From the NCBI GenBank assembly GCA_026874595.1, contig CM049322.1:24897400-24961399 (forward strand): 64,000 nt of DNA, given 5' to 3'. Source of the DNA: Sipunculus nudus (taxonomy: Eukaryota > Annelida > Sipuncula > Golfingiida > Sipunculidae). Positions 35,790-47,440 of the stretch are shown piece after piece. Every line of letters starts with the position of its first letter. Position 1 is the stretch's first letter. Made by a program: the position numbers and the translations under genes. The notes under the pieces were generated by a model, which made no database searches, was not told the DNA's origin, and saw only the letters and a program-made list of their open reading frames with translations.

Positions 35790-37250
35790 TTTTCCGGCCT
35801 TGGTGACTGTGAGTTAACTGAGCTATAGTGATAATTGTCTCAACTTCTGTAAGGCTGTCTATCTGTCCATCAGACAAGTTCTGTTGAAGCAGCCTAGCCT
35901 TGTTAAAATGAAGTAAATACATTTTTAGCGAACCTGTGTGCTTATGCAATGGTGTGGCATCGTCCGGTGTCTGTCGTCCAGCGTCTCTACTTTAACCCAT
36001 ACAATCTTGAAAATGGTTAGAGTTGGCATCATGAAATTTTATGCAAAAAAATCAGTCATCTAAAAAACTCTATCAGATTTTGCTTATTTTTTGGCTAACT
36101 GCATTTTCTTAGATTTTATAGAGAAAAAGTTAAAAAAAAACTTTAAAAATCTTCTCCTCTGACAGGCTCAAGCCAAATTGTTCAATATATCACAGAAATA
36201 ATCTTTTATACCGTCTCTCTCAGGTTTGTTCAAATGGTTCAAATTCAGTGAATTTTGGCCGAGTTACAGGACGTTGAACTTAGTCATCTGTCCAAAAAAG
36301 CACATTAAAATGACAGTCTCAGAAACGGCCAGAGCTATCATCACCACATTTTATGCCAGTGTTGGTCACACGAGTCATATATGAAATTCAGGTATTGGTG
36401 GTGCCACCTGCATTGACCTTTTTTTTACGGGGGTCATTGGTCATCTTTACATTAACCCATAATTTCTCAGGAATAGCAGGAGCTACCATCCCCAGATTTT
36501 TTGCAATACTCTGTCACATATCAAGTGTTGGGGGATTCAGCTTATTTTTTTTTCTATCTGCATTTACTTAGATTTTATAGGGAAAAAGCTGAAAAACTTT
36601 AAAAGTCTTCTTCTTGTAAACAGTCCAGCCAAATTGTTCAATATTTTACAGAAATGATCTCAGAGGCAAGCCCTCTCAAGTTTGTTCAAATGGTTTGCAT
36701 TTGATGAATTTTAGTGGAGTTACACAAATTTGAACAGTCATTTTGCCAAGTAAGCATACTGACAAAGTAATCTCTGAAATGACAGAAGCTAGCATTACCA
36801 AGTATTGTGCAAATGTCAGTCACATGACTCGTATTTGAAGTTGCAGATTTTGTGGTGCCACCTGCATTGACCTGTTTTTTATTGGCAAAACCTCACAATT
36901 TTAGCCTCTTTCAGCTTAAAATGTTTATGATGAAACTGTCAAGTTGAATCATCCAATTTTTCAAAAGAATTATCCTAGGACATGGTTCTTTCAATCATAT
37001 CAGAAAAGCCTAAGTTGGTCTTATGGCCATTATTATGTCTATTTCAAACTGAAGACTGCAAAACTGTTCTTCTGCAAAATTATTGGTTCAATTATAACTT
37101 CTGTAACATTGCAAAAAAAATATTCTAAGGTGGCCTTTGTTCAAGTTTACTTGAATGATTTTTGGCAGAATTATTGGACCTTTAACAATAAAAGGACTGC
37201 ATCTTTTATCATTCTAGATATTTTGATAACATGTTTATGAATATGTCAGC
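35790..37250 (+). repeat. Dispersed repeat with a ~457-bp tandem duplication
   Basis: GCCAAATTGTTCAATAT occurs at about 36172 and 36629. ATTTTATAGAGAAAAAG and ATTTTATAGGGAAAAAG occur near 36113 and 36573. GTGGTGCCACCTGCATTGACC occurs near 36412 and 36855. Two units of ~457 bp are therefore present, with a third partial one. It starts with a divergent relative of the HINE-like left end (GTGAGTTAACTGAGCTATAGTG). Related sequence recurs at 55970-56420. Confidence 0.65.
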
Positions 37251-37369
37251 TTGAAAAAAAAAAGCATTTTAGCCAAAGTCTTTCAGTATGTGTAAACAGA
37301 TTTACCAACAGGCCAAGATTGTGTCTGTATCTTTAAATAGGTTGAGAAACTGCCAACTGTTTCAGATTT

Positions 37370-37910
37370 GGCAACAGATCAAGAGTTCATTCAGTGCAGC
37401 CAGATATAGGTCAAGAGTTCAATCAGTGCAGCCAAGCACAAGGCATGTGATCACCTCATGGGGGACATGTGAACACCTCATGGGCACCATGTGATCACTT
37501 CATGGGTGTCATGCCCCTCAGAGCAGGGCCCCTGCATGAGCTTATACAATGGTGTGGCTACTATTTTCAGATTTAGCAACAGGCTAAAGGTTAGTCTGGA
37601 TCTATTTATAGCTCTGGAAGACTGCGAACTGTATCAGATCAGGCAACAGGTCAAGAGTTCACTCAGTGCAGCCAGGTATTGGTCAGGAGTTCAATCAGTG
37701 CAGTAGCTGCATTCTATTTATAGCATTGGCAGACTGCATACTGCATCAAATTTTGCACCAAAGTTCAGCCTGGATCTATTTATAGCTCTGGCAGAGTGCC
37801 AAATGTGTCAGATTATGCTACAGGTAGAGTTCATTCAGTGCAACCAGGATCAGGTCAAAAGTTCACTTGGTCTAGCCAGGTGCAGGTCATGAGTTCACTA
37901 AGTGCAGTAG
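37370..37910 (+). repeat. Short degenerate repeats (AGTTCA-TCAGTGCAGCCAG family)
   Basis: Variants of GGTCAAGAGTTCA followed by GTGCAGCCAGG recur about six times, together with GGATCTATTTATAGCTCTGG. Unit length varies. No gene. Confidence 0.5.
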
Positions 37911-38039
37911 CCTGAGCCAGCAAATTTGTCACAGTTCATTCCGGGCAACTGCCTTTCTCACCTAAGCCTGGTCAGCCCCATGCATCAGACTCAAGGTAAG
38001 TTTGATGTATTGGCCTGATATTTTGACCTGTCTATGGGT

Positions 38040-39565
38040 CTTTGATGGCTTTCTCGTTCACAAGACAGATGTTGCCACCTACAATGACTTTTGCACAGTG
38101 TATGTGCTTGCTTATTTCTACAGAGGAATTTTATATATCAGCCTGAAATTGGGCATATATATACATATGGAATAGCTTTGTCATATACAAGACTGGTGGT
38201 GCCACCTACAATAATTTTTGCACAGTGTGTGTCCCTGCTTATCGTATCCGCCAAAACGAAGTTTTGCAGATACTATGTTTTTGACCGGGTTCAGCCGCCG
38301 CCGCGTTCGTTCCTCGAGAACTCCTCTGAGACTACTGGACGGATTTTTCTGAAACTTACACAAATTATCGGGTTACATGTGAACTGGTGCCTAACGAAGT
38401 GGCCTTGACCTCTGACCTTTCCTCTCAGCCCAGCGTCCGTTTGTGCGTCTATTTCCACACATAAACCCACATATCTCTGGAACCGTTTGACAGATCAGGA
38501 AAAAATTTTTTACACAAATGTAGCCCTTGGATAGCTTTATAACGTACACAAAAAAAGGTGGCGCCACCTGCAACCATGTTTGCACAGTGTCCATCTGTTC
38601 ATCTGCCTTGGGTTAAAATCACTCATATCTCTGCAGTCGTTTGACTAATTCACCTAAAATTCGGCATGCGTATACATCCTAGATAGCTTTCTTGATTTTT
38701 TTGACAGCTGGCGCCTCCTACATTCAAGTTCACACTGTAGACATCCATGCTTATATCTCCGGACTCGCTTGACCAGTCAGGAAAAAAAATATACACAAAT
38801 GTAGCCCTTTGATAGCTTTATAACATACATAAAAATGGTGGCGCCACCTGCAGCCATTTTTGCACAGCGTCCATCTGTTTGTCTGCCTTGGGTTAAAATC
38901 ACTCATATCTCTGCAGTGGTTTGACCAAATTACCTGAAATTCGGCATGCCTATACATCCCGCATAGCTTTCTTGATTGTATGACAGGTGGCGCAAGCTAC
39001 ATTCAAGTTCACACTGTAGACATCCATGCTTGTATCTGCGGTCTCGTTTGACCAATCAGGAAAAAAATTACACAAATGTAGCCCTTGGATAACTTTATAA
39101 CATACACAAAAATGGTGGCGCCACCTGCAGCCATTTTTGCACAGCGTCCATCTGTTTGTCTGCCTTGGGTTAAAATCACTCATATCTCTGCAGTAGTTTG
39201 ACCAAATTACCTGAAATTCGGCATGCGTATACATCCTGGATAGCTTTCTTGATTTTATGACAGGTAGCGCCACCTACGTTCACGGTCACGCTGTAGACAT
39301 CCATGGTTATATCTCTGGAACCGTTTGACTAATCAGGAAAAAAATTTACACAAATGTAGCCCTTGGATAGCTTGATAACGTACACAAAAATGATGGCGCC
39401 ATCATTGCACAGCGTCCATCTGTTTGTCTGACTTTGGTTAAAATCACTCATATCTCTGCAGTGGTTTGATTTTTCCACCTGAAATTTTGCATGTGTATAC
39501 ATCTTGGATAGTTTCTCGTTCAAATACCAGGTTGCGGCCCCTACAATCATGTTTACGTCGCACAT
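38040..39565 (+). repeat. Tandem array, unit ~280 bp
   Basis: TACACAAATGTAGCCC recurs near 38511, 38792, 39069 and 39347 (period 277-281). Each unit includes GGTGGCGCCACCTGCAGCC, TTTGCACAGCGTCCATCTG and TGAAATTCGGCATGCGTATA. A more diverged introductory unit lies at 38040-38440. The minus strand reads as repeated short frames, but with stops and frame changes, so it is not a gene. Confidence 0.85.
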
Positions 39566-39704
39566 GTAACTCTATTAACCCTTGCCACTCAATCCATGCC
39601 TCACTTCACCCATCCTCCTCTGATTTTGGCGGATACACGGAGTCGCTTGTCGTCTACCCGTATTCTAGTTTTCAGGAAGGGTTTGATATATCAGGCTGAA
39701 ATTG

Positions 39705-39708
<4 letters not shown>

Positions 39709-39769
<61 letters not shown>
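39709..39769. repeat. (TA)n microsatellite
   Basis: About 30 TA dinucleotides after AATTGGGCATA, the phrase that also ends the preceding repeat near 38155. Confidence 0.97.
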
Positions 39770-39771
<2 letters not shown>

Positions 39772-40019
39772 GATAGCTTTGTTGTATACAAGACTGGTGA
39801 TGCCAGTTGCAATCATTTTTGTGTTGGGTGCATCCATGCCAGAATTTCAGCAGTGATTGTGTAATTGTTTCTTATTCAAAATGTTTAGTACTCGCATTGT
39901 TCATATACATGAGAAGTAATGGTCCAGCATTGAAGCATTATACCTTGTGTATTTCCCAATGCACAGGTTCGGATTAGGCCTGTAGGCCTTGTTATATTTA
40001 AGTGTACACCAGTTCGATC

Positions 40020-41490
40020 AGCATCTTCTTAATTTTAATATTAAATTTTTAGCATAAATGTAAAATCTCTACTTAAATGTGCCCTACTTAGACTTTTTTT
40101 GGGGACTTTTTTTTTTTGCTGTTAGCACAGTTAGATTTTATATCATGCACTTATTTGAGGTTTTAAACATTAGGTTTAAGCTTTCAGATTCTGAATTTGA
40201 AAGGAATTTATAAAAGGTAATTAAGTGTGTATAGATGACCATGTCGTATTTAACTGTAGTTTCATCAGATAGTGGGTTGTGCAGGGGGTCTATTATGTAC
40301 GGTTGACTGGGGAGCTCCAACAAGCTCACCCCCTCCAAGTAACAGGTTCCAAATAACTAGATGAATGTTATAATTGTATCTACAGGCTAAGAAGTAAATT
40401 TAAGATGAAAAAACTTTGTGACCTTAATCTTTCATGTACCCCGTGACTTATGAAGCACTTCCATCTGAACGTTGGATTTTACTCAGTATGAACGGTCGCT
40501 GGACAAATATTTTGCATTGGATCATAATATTGAAACAATGTGCTTGCTTTACAACTATCAACATGCAAAGTCTGAAAATAATCAATATTCTCGTTATTGT
40601 AGGGTTACATATTGCATAAGTTGAAGATATTATGTGTGCATGCAGAAGGCGAAAGGATATGTGCATATATTAATAATATTGCTAAATGGCAGTATAATTT
40701 GCTTTTACATTTTAACCACAGTACAGTAGAACGTGTTTTCCGAAAGCGTCAATGGAAAACCTTTTTGTTCGGAAAAACGCACTTTCAGATAAAAGGTTAG
40801 AGGCCTGGCGGCAAGTTTGTACTACATTCAATGCCATGTTGTCCGGGGAACACCGTAATTCTTTTCGACCTACTTAATGGACGAGAGGGACATATAAAAT
40901 ATTAGATTCATTGCAGATTTTGATTGGTAAAAATCCGTCTAAAATGTTTTCAGGGAGCGTGCGTGCCCCTTTTTTTTTCAACAAATTCACCCGAATGATT
41001 TGTTAATGCCATCGCATCGCCCATGGTGATAACAGGTTAGTTTATTTAACAACCCACAGGCGGCGCCAGTGCAGTACACGTGTAACGAGTGAAAGGCAAA
41101 AGGAAATGAAGTTTTTGAACGATCCCACAGCCTTTATATTAAACTGGAGCATTTTATAATGTTCAGATCTAATGTATGTATTATCTTATTAAATGCTCAA
41201 ATACTTCGCATATGTGCTTTTTTGTAAAGCATCATAACAGGTGTAAAAGCGGTCTCCAGCTTCTGTCTTCCAGGTTCTCATTGCTGTTCATGATACCCGT
41301 AACAGTGGCTCTGCCGATGTTAAAATCTGTTCCAATAATGACATGCAAAAAAAAATTCCGAAGCCCCATGTAAAATATCTGAAAAACGAATTTCGGTAAA
41401 AAACGGATTTCCTACTGTATGTTAGAATCTAACACTTTTGGGTATTGTAGGCAAATATAGCCGAGTGCCGTGACCCATGGCTCTTTTTTT
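40020..41490 (+). mobile_element. Left-truncated, diverged HINE-like copy
   Basis: The TATCATGCACTTATTTGAGG and AACTAGATGAATGTTATAATT segments correspond to family positions near 16950 and 19265. The copy ends with a decayed right terminus (GCCGAGTGCCGTGACCCATGG) at 41460-41480. The middle (40400-41400) is not obviously family sequence and shows no gene. Confidence 0.45.
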
Positions 41491-42495
41491 TATTTTATTT
41501 TTTCCTACCATCAAATGCTGCCATTATAACAGATCAGCAAATTTCTCTGACTGTAAAGCATGTCTTGAAATTTATTTACAGACCGGTCTTAGAGGCAATA
41601 AAACAAATGTCAATTGTCCGTGCTTTCTTAAAAATTTGTGTACATAGTGATCTTAGATACATTAAAATGAATGTTTTTTGTCAATGACTGTCTGTAGTGT
41701 TATGATATTGGTAAGCATACTGTGTCTGGCATCGCTTGCATGCATTGCACACATGGGAAGTAAGCTTGTCCATACTGACAACCCGAGAGAACACAGAAAA
41801 TATATTTGCTTGGAAACAGTGGTCCAAGCCTGGATACAGCTGTACAGAAGTTACATCAGCTATCAATTTCACTGGTTCCTATGGAGCTTTTATATTGATG
41901 CTCCATTATTGAAAGCTCAATATATATTCATGGGAAATATCCTGTTTTATTGGCTAATAAACAACCCTTTTAATTTCTGGACAACCTTTTTAATAAAATA
42001 ATTGTGATCAATGAAATTGATTAACAAAGATTAAATGAATATTATTTTAGAAGACATCTGGGTGTAAGCAATGGCGCTTTGTTCATCGTGTATCTGGTCG
42101 TCCATTAACAGAGCACAAATCGTTGGACCTAGAAACATCATGGGATGTCCTTAAAATTCTCCTTTGAAACCTGAAATTAAGGCCCCTTTTCCATGCTTAC
42201 GAAATCCCCCCCCCCCTCCTTTCGCGTGACGTGTTTTAACAAGGGATACCCCGTCCTCCAGCGTTCTCAGCAAAATGCCATGCATGTATCTGTTTTGTAC
42301 AGTTCACTTTATTCATGTCTGTATCATTTACACGAATCACCATGAATATTTTGAAGAACGTTTGGTGGCTAGTGCTTGATAACTGTCAAGGAAAAACTGC
42401 AAGATTTAAAAATGAACACGCGGGTAATTAATACGTTATATATCTTTGTCGCAAGTGTATGGATTGCCCTTAAAATTAGATAAGCCTGTTGCATA
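41491..42495. other. No gene seen
   Basis: A frame of about 107 codons at 41678-42001 ends in hydrophobic, Phe/Ile/Trp-rich sequence, but it lacks a recognisable domain or splice context. A short 340-bp-family remnant (TCCATTAACAGAGCACAAATC) is at about 42100, and a C homopolymer near 42208. Confidence 0.35.
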
Positions 42496-43185
42496 CTACG
42501 CTCCCGAGGCAGCGGAAATCTTGCGCTTCTAAAGAAGCAACTGATTTTCACGCTGCCAGCTTTGACCGTTTATGATATATTTAGACACCAGATGGCAGTT
42601 CGTTGTCCGCTGAAATTAGCGTGCGTATGATGTGACAAGCAGCCAATCAGATGCCAATAAACAAACACTCGACAGGCATCCTGGCTCCGCCCATTGCTGT
42701 GCTTCAAGCGCCGCTTGATGAGTTTCCGGTCGAATTTAAATTGCTCCCTCTGCATTCTCGCATCATCGACCGATTCGATTATGACTTTGTGACTGTGTTC
42801 GCGTTGCCTTGTATCTGTTGTCTGCAGAACTGAAACAAGCCGGCGAGGTGTGCACGAAGCCTTTGTTGTTACGTTTCGTTTGAATTTCAGCTCACCGGCC
42901 GAGCATCCTATGTGCCCAAGGCCCTAAGCAAACCACGTCAGGGGCAATTCTCTCTGAACCTGTGGCCTGTTCAGACGGTGAGCTGTCACTCAAAACGAAA
43001 TAAACATGATTGGCTCCGTGTATTCCTCGCTTGGCTTTGTCTTCCAGCACAAGGTCTCATCTGATTGGACAAAAATACAGTGCTCCCCTCTGGTGTAGCA
43101 ATTCAGGATACGAGGTCATAACAAACAGCGCCTTACAATATAGGTAGTGGCCCATAGGTAAAGCGCTGTGTAAAGAGCGTAATAA
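42496..43185 (+). repeat. GC-richer dispersed repeat, copy A
   Basis: Begins TACGCTCCCGAGGCAGCGG and ends near AAGCGCTGTGTAAAGAGCG. A second copy is at 60617-61081. It contains several CCAAT/ATTGG motifs (near 42650, 43010 and 43073) and the near-palindrome GCGCTTCTAAAGAAGC. No reading frame is conserved between the copies. Nature unknown; it could be a MITE. Confidence 0.7.
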
Positions 43186-45840
43186 AACTCAACAGAAATA
43201 TTATATAATAAAATATCTCGCGTAAGTTCGATTTCAGCAAAATTCACGCAAATTTAAAGAGGTATGAGGTCACCGCACTGTGGAGGCACCGTGGTGACTT
43301 ACCAAAAATCTTATTGATTTTCATGAAACTCATTATACAGGTTTCCCAAAAGAGTTTCTCACCGCAATTAAATTCTCAGTGAAATTGGTGCATAGTTAAT
43401 GAGGTCAGAGGTCACCACACTGGTGGCACTATCCAGACTTGCCAAAAATCTAATGGATTTTCATATAACTCATGATGAGTATTAACTAATACAATTTTTC
43501 ACCTGAATTACATTCTCAGCAAATCCACGCATATTTAATTAGGTCAGAGGTCATAAAATATGCAACGGGCCTATTATGCACCATTTGCGGTGCTCTTGTT
43601 CACTCTTCTGAGAACATGGTAGAAACAACAAATATGAAGAAAAAATATACAGTGCTTCAAAGGTTAATGAGGTCATAATAATCCTAAAAATTCCGCAGTT
43701 CTGACATAGAAAATGACAACGACAGATAATGGGACTGTAAACAATATGTCTCGCCCGGAGAAGGGGGAGGGGACATATACACTAGGTTTCAGGTGACAAG
43801 ATGAAATAAGAGCTGAGAAACTGACACCTTTGCTGTAATACGGCAATCTTAAAAATATATATCGGGAAAATGCATGAAACTAGATAAAATACAGATGGCA
43901 CCACTACTCTTCGGAAACTGATAAAACTATAGTCATGATCAATAAAAATATGAGGTTTCAGGAAACCAAATAAAAACACAGCTGAGAAACTGACACCTTG
44001 CTGCAATTTGACAGTCTAAAAAAATAAAGGTGAAAATAGACAACGGGCGGCGCCACCAGTCTCTGGGAACTGATAAAATTTGTCATGATCAATATGCATG
44101 TATAAATTATTGATGATATGATGTGGATAAAAATATTTGGATTCTAGAACAATGGGTAGAATTGCTTTTCCAAGAAGATTTTACTAGGAAATCGCTAGAT
44201 GTTAAGTTAGAAGTTTCTGCATCAAACTGCTACGACTTTTGTCCATCTGACTTATCTGGAACTAAAATCATGTTCCTTCACATGACTCTGAGAATATAGG
44301 TCACAGTGACCTTTTGGATGACCAAGGAGGCATTACAATGACCTCCCTTTACATTCAGAAAGACATTTTTAGATTTGTACCCTGTGTGGCTTTCTGGGTG
44401 CTCATAATCATGTTTTCTGTTAATAACTATAGGAACAAAGGTCACGGTGACCTAGGTTCAATAGTCCATGGAGGTTCTATATTGATCTCCCTTGATATTC
44501 GATTAGAGGATTTCAGGTGAGGCGGTTTCGATTTGTGCCCTGTTAACGAACGGACGGACGGCGGACAAAGAGTGATAAGCTGACTTTCACTATCTATGCT
44601 AAAAAAAATAAAAACATCTGAAATATATTTAAAATTAAAGTACCTTATATTTGGATTCATTTTGGAAAAAAATGCAATTTTGCAGGTCAATAGTGGACTA
44701 AAAATGGCATTGGAACTGCTGCCAAATCTTCCAAATTAAACTTAAATAAAAAAAAATTAATTTTGGCTCTGAAGAAGAAGGTACGGTCCAGCAAATAAGT
44801 TCTTATACGTTTAAATGGCCCAAAGTAAAGCCATTATCGGGAAATAGATATTTTAATTTAAATTGCCTTAGAAGTTATATTTTTCAGTTATTCCATATTT
44901 TATATCTTTAATAATACCATTTAAAACCAAGCAACTCACTTTAAAAATGCTTAAAATAAAAGAACATCGTTATTGGATTTATTTTTGGAGAAAAATACAA
45001 ATTGCCCAATTTGACCTTAGAATTTGAACTTTAAGATAAAAATATTAAAATTCACCAGTTCGACATTTTATATTATATCTTGTAACACCTTAGTAAACCA
45101 AGCAACTCGCTTAATACATGATTAAAATGAAAGTACATCATATTTGGATTCATTTTGGAAATAATATTATTTGCCCCATTTTACTTTTTGACCTTGACAC
45201 TCGACCTTGAAGTTGAAAATATTATAATTTAGCAGTTATCTTAGATTTACCTCAATAATACTTAGGTTTTCAGGGTAATACCAAAAATGATGAATTTCCT
45301 CTTGTAAAATGTCTGCTGAATTTTGCTAACTAAATGCATAAAACACAAAAATCACGAGTGGATAAGGATACTGGAACCCAGTTAAATTTTCTTTATGATT
45401 TTGTGTACCCTTGGTCTGACGACCTCGAATGTAACCATAAAATGCAGAAAAGAGTTAACAAATCAAAATGGCATTTGTGCCATTTTATATATGACTTGAA
45501 CTTTATACTAAATAAAACTGAAATACGTCCTTGCCTTAAATATTAAACCCAATATTAAATGTGTTATTGCCATTTGTTTTCACAATAATAGTATTCTTCT
45601 GATTTATAATACATTCCATGAGTAAAAATCAACATATCTCGGTAAAACCACATATTTATGATTAGAATGGCAGGCTATTTGTAAATATAGGTGAAAATAA
45701 AATTTGACCACATTTGACTTTTGACCTTGAACTGGGTGATTCTGAAACTTTGGACCATGATCATACTTTCTATCCCGGTCGCCAGCCATGAACAAAAAAA
45801 TAGAATGCTTTCTAAAGTCTTAAATAAAGACAATTCAGGG
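43186..45840. repeat. AT-rich degenerate tandem repeats, no gene
   Basis: A ~140-bp unit with GAGGTCA-AGGTCACC-CACTG repeats at 43260-43560. 340-bp-family pieces occur at 43870-44110 (GGCGCCACCAGTCTCTGGG) and 44230-44560. A looser unit with TATTTGGATTCATTTTGG recurs near 44640, 44965 and 45135. A G homopolymer sits at 45838-45852. Nothing reads as a gene. Confidence 0.5.
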
Positions 45841-45905
45841 GGGGGGGGGGGGTGGCATGTCGACTAGATATTTATTTTGGTATATAATCTCAATTTTTTT
45901 TGTAA

Positions 45906-47233
45906 TGTGGCCGAATCCCCATGGACTGAGACAGACAACCAGCAAAGGTTGACAAAGATTTATTCTGTCGTATTGGTTACATAAAACTCAGGACAGCACA
46001 TGTCAGGAAACCCTGAAAAACATATGATAATAAAGAAATAAAACATTTACCGAGTCACTGTAGTATCCTTAAGCATGCAAAGTAGTGTGACCTCAGATTC
46101 CATATAATTCAAGATATATCCTATTGTTATCTTCATATAACTCTGTTACTGTACAGGAAAACTTCATTGGGGCAGGATAACTACTAATAAACAAAGTAGG
46201 TCAAACTGGGTTAGACTGTACAGATGTTGAGCTTAAAACAAACAGAATGGGTGGCAAGGTAATGGGGTTATACTGCAATATATGTGATATATATATGTTA
46301 TCTCACAATAATGCTCATAGAGATTCAACTATTACTATCCATCCACAATGTGCGAAACAAATACACCCATGTTACCTTGACATAAGAGTGACAATAAGAA
46401 CTAATACCCAAATTAGTCCATCTAAACAAAATACATTAATAGACAATACTTAGTACACTTAAAACAGTCTTAAATACTTACACATCTGTATTAAACAATA
46501 CTGAGTTGTTGGAATGATACCATATAGTACACCAGGTTATGTTTCACAGACCATATATTACATATGACCAGACCATTTAAGAGTATCACTAATTAAGGAG
46601 TATCTAGGTCATCATGACATAAATCTACCAAATGTTCTAATTACACTACAAGACCTAGTTGAAATATACCTTTAAGCATATCTGATGACGTCACGTCTCA
46701 TCATATCCCATACATACACCACGAAAGATAAGAATTGTATCAAATATTACGAACCGCGGTTAGCAGGTTTCTAAGGGTGGGACCACTGGACGTCATTAAG
46801 GCGAGGCACGACTATCGTCAAGTGCAACATTCTGCAGCCTGCAATCCAATCACAAAATGGCGGTTTAACTACGCAGTTCCAAACTTGTGAACATCATGAA
46901 TCTGGGTGCCAGCTGACACACCTTCATTCAACAAATTGGACATATCAAAACAATGACTGGAAATAGCTTGCAATACGAAGATCGCCTGGAAAAGTCATTC
47001 TTACCGCAAATTGGCGTAAAACCTTTGTTCTAGAGCGGCAAAACGGCAGGAGACGTCTCAACGAGCTGAGCGTTCACAAAAAAGGTCATTTCACAGAAAC
47101 TCCCCAGCAGATGGCGCTGGTTGGCAGAATTAGAAGACTGGCGACTGACAACCGGCTCCTAAACAAGGTGGCAGCACAGTACAAAAATAACCAAATATAC
47201 GGGGGTTTGTCCGAATCCAGCGAGACGGTCACA
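45906..47233 (-). repeat. 3' LTR (element orientation), 1328 bp
   Basis: Starts TGTGACC and ends GGCCACA in element sense, giving a 7-bp near-perfect terminal inverted repeat. AATAAA on the minus strand at 45959-45964 lies about 55 bp from the LTR end and is the likely poly(A) signal. Compared with the other LTR it has 5 extra bases near 45998 and one fewer A near 47080. Confidence 0.95.
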
Positions 47234-47237
47234 CACA

Positions 47238-47245
47238 CCCCTCTC
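47238..47245 (-). other. Polypurine tract
   Basis: GAGAGGGG on the minus strand, four bases (TGTG) before the 3' LTR start TGTGACC. It would prime plus-strand DNA synthesis. Confidence 0.75.
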
Positions 47246-47440
47246 ATATCACTGTCCGGTCCTCTGGACAGAAATCGACAAAATAATTTCCTCATGAGAT
47301 CGCTGGATTCACTAGAAAGAACCAGGATCCAGGAGAGAAGACAAAACTACGATTTGGCGACATATTACAAACAAATTACTTGAATGCGAAACACAACTTA
47401 TACACTGACACTCATTGTCGTATCTCAACGATCAAACCCC

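Noticed and set aside
38440-39560. CRISPR-like array
   Set aside because: The ~280-bp units are contiguous homologous repeats without unique spacers, in an animal genome.
38751-39565. Repeated minus-strand frames reading like CRDMSDFNP-RQTNRWTLCKN
   Set aside because: Four similar but interrupted frames arise from the 280-bp tandem unit; no start or splice context.
46247-46453. 68-codon frame duplicated exactly at 54666-54872
   Set aside because: It is repeated only because it sits inside the two LTRs, antisense to the element; no domain or start context argues for a gene.
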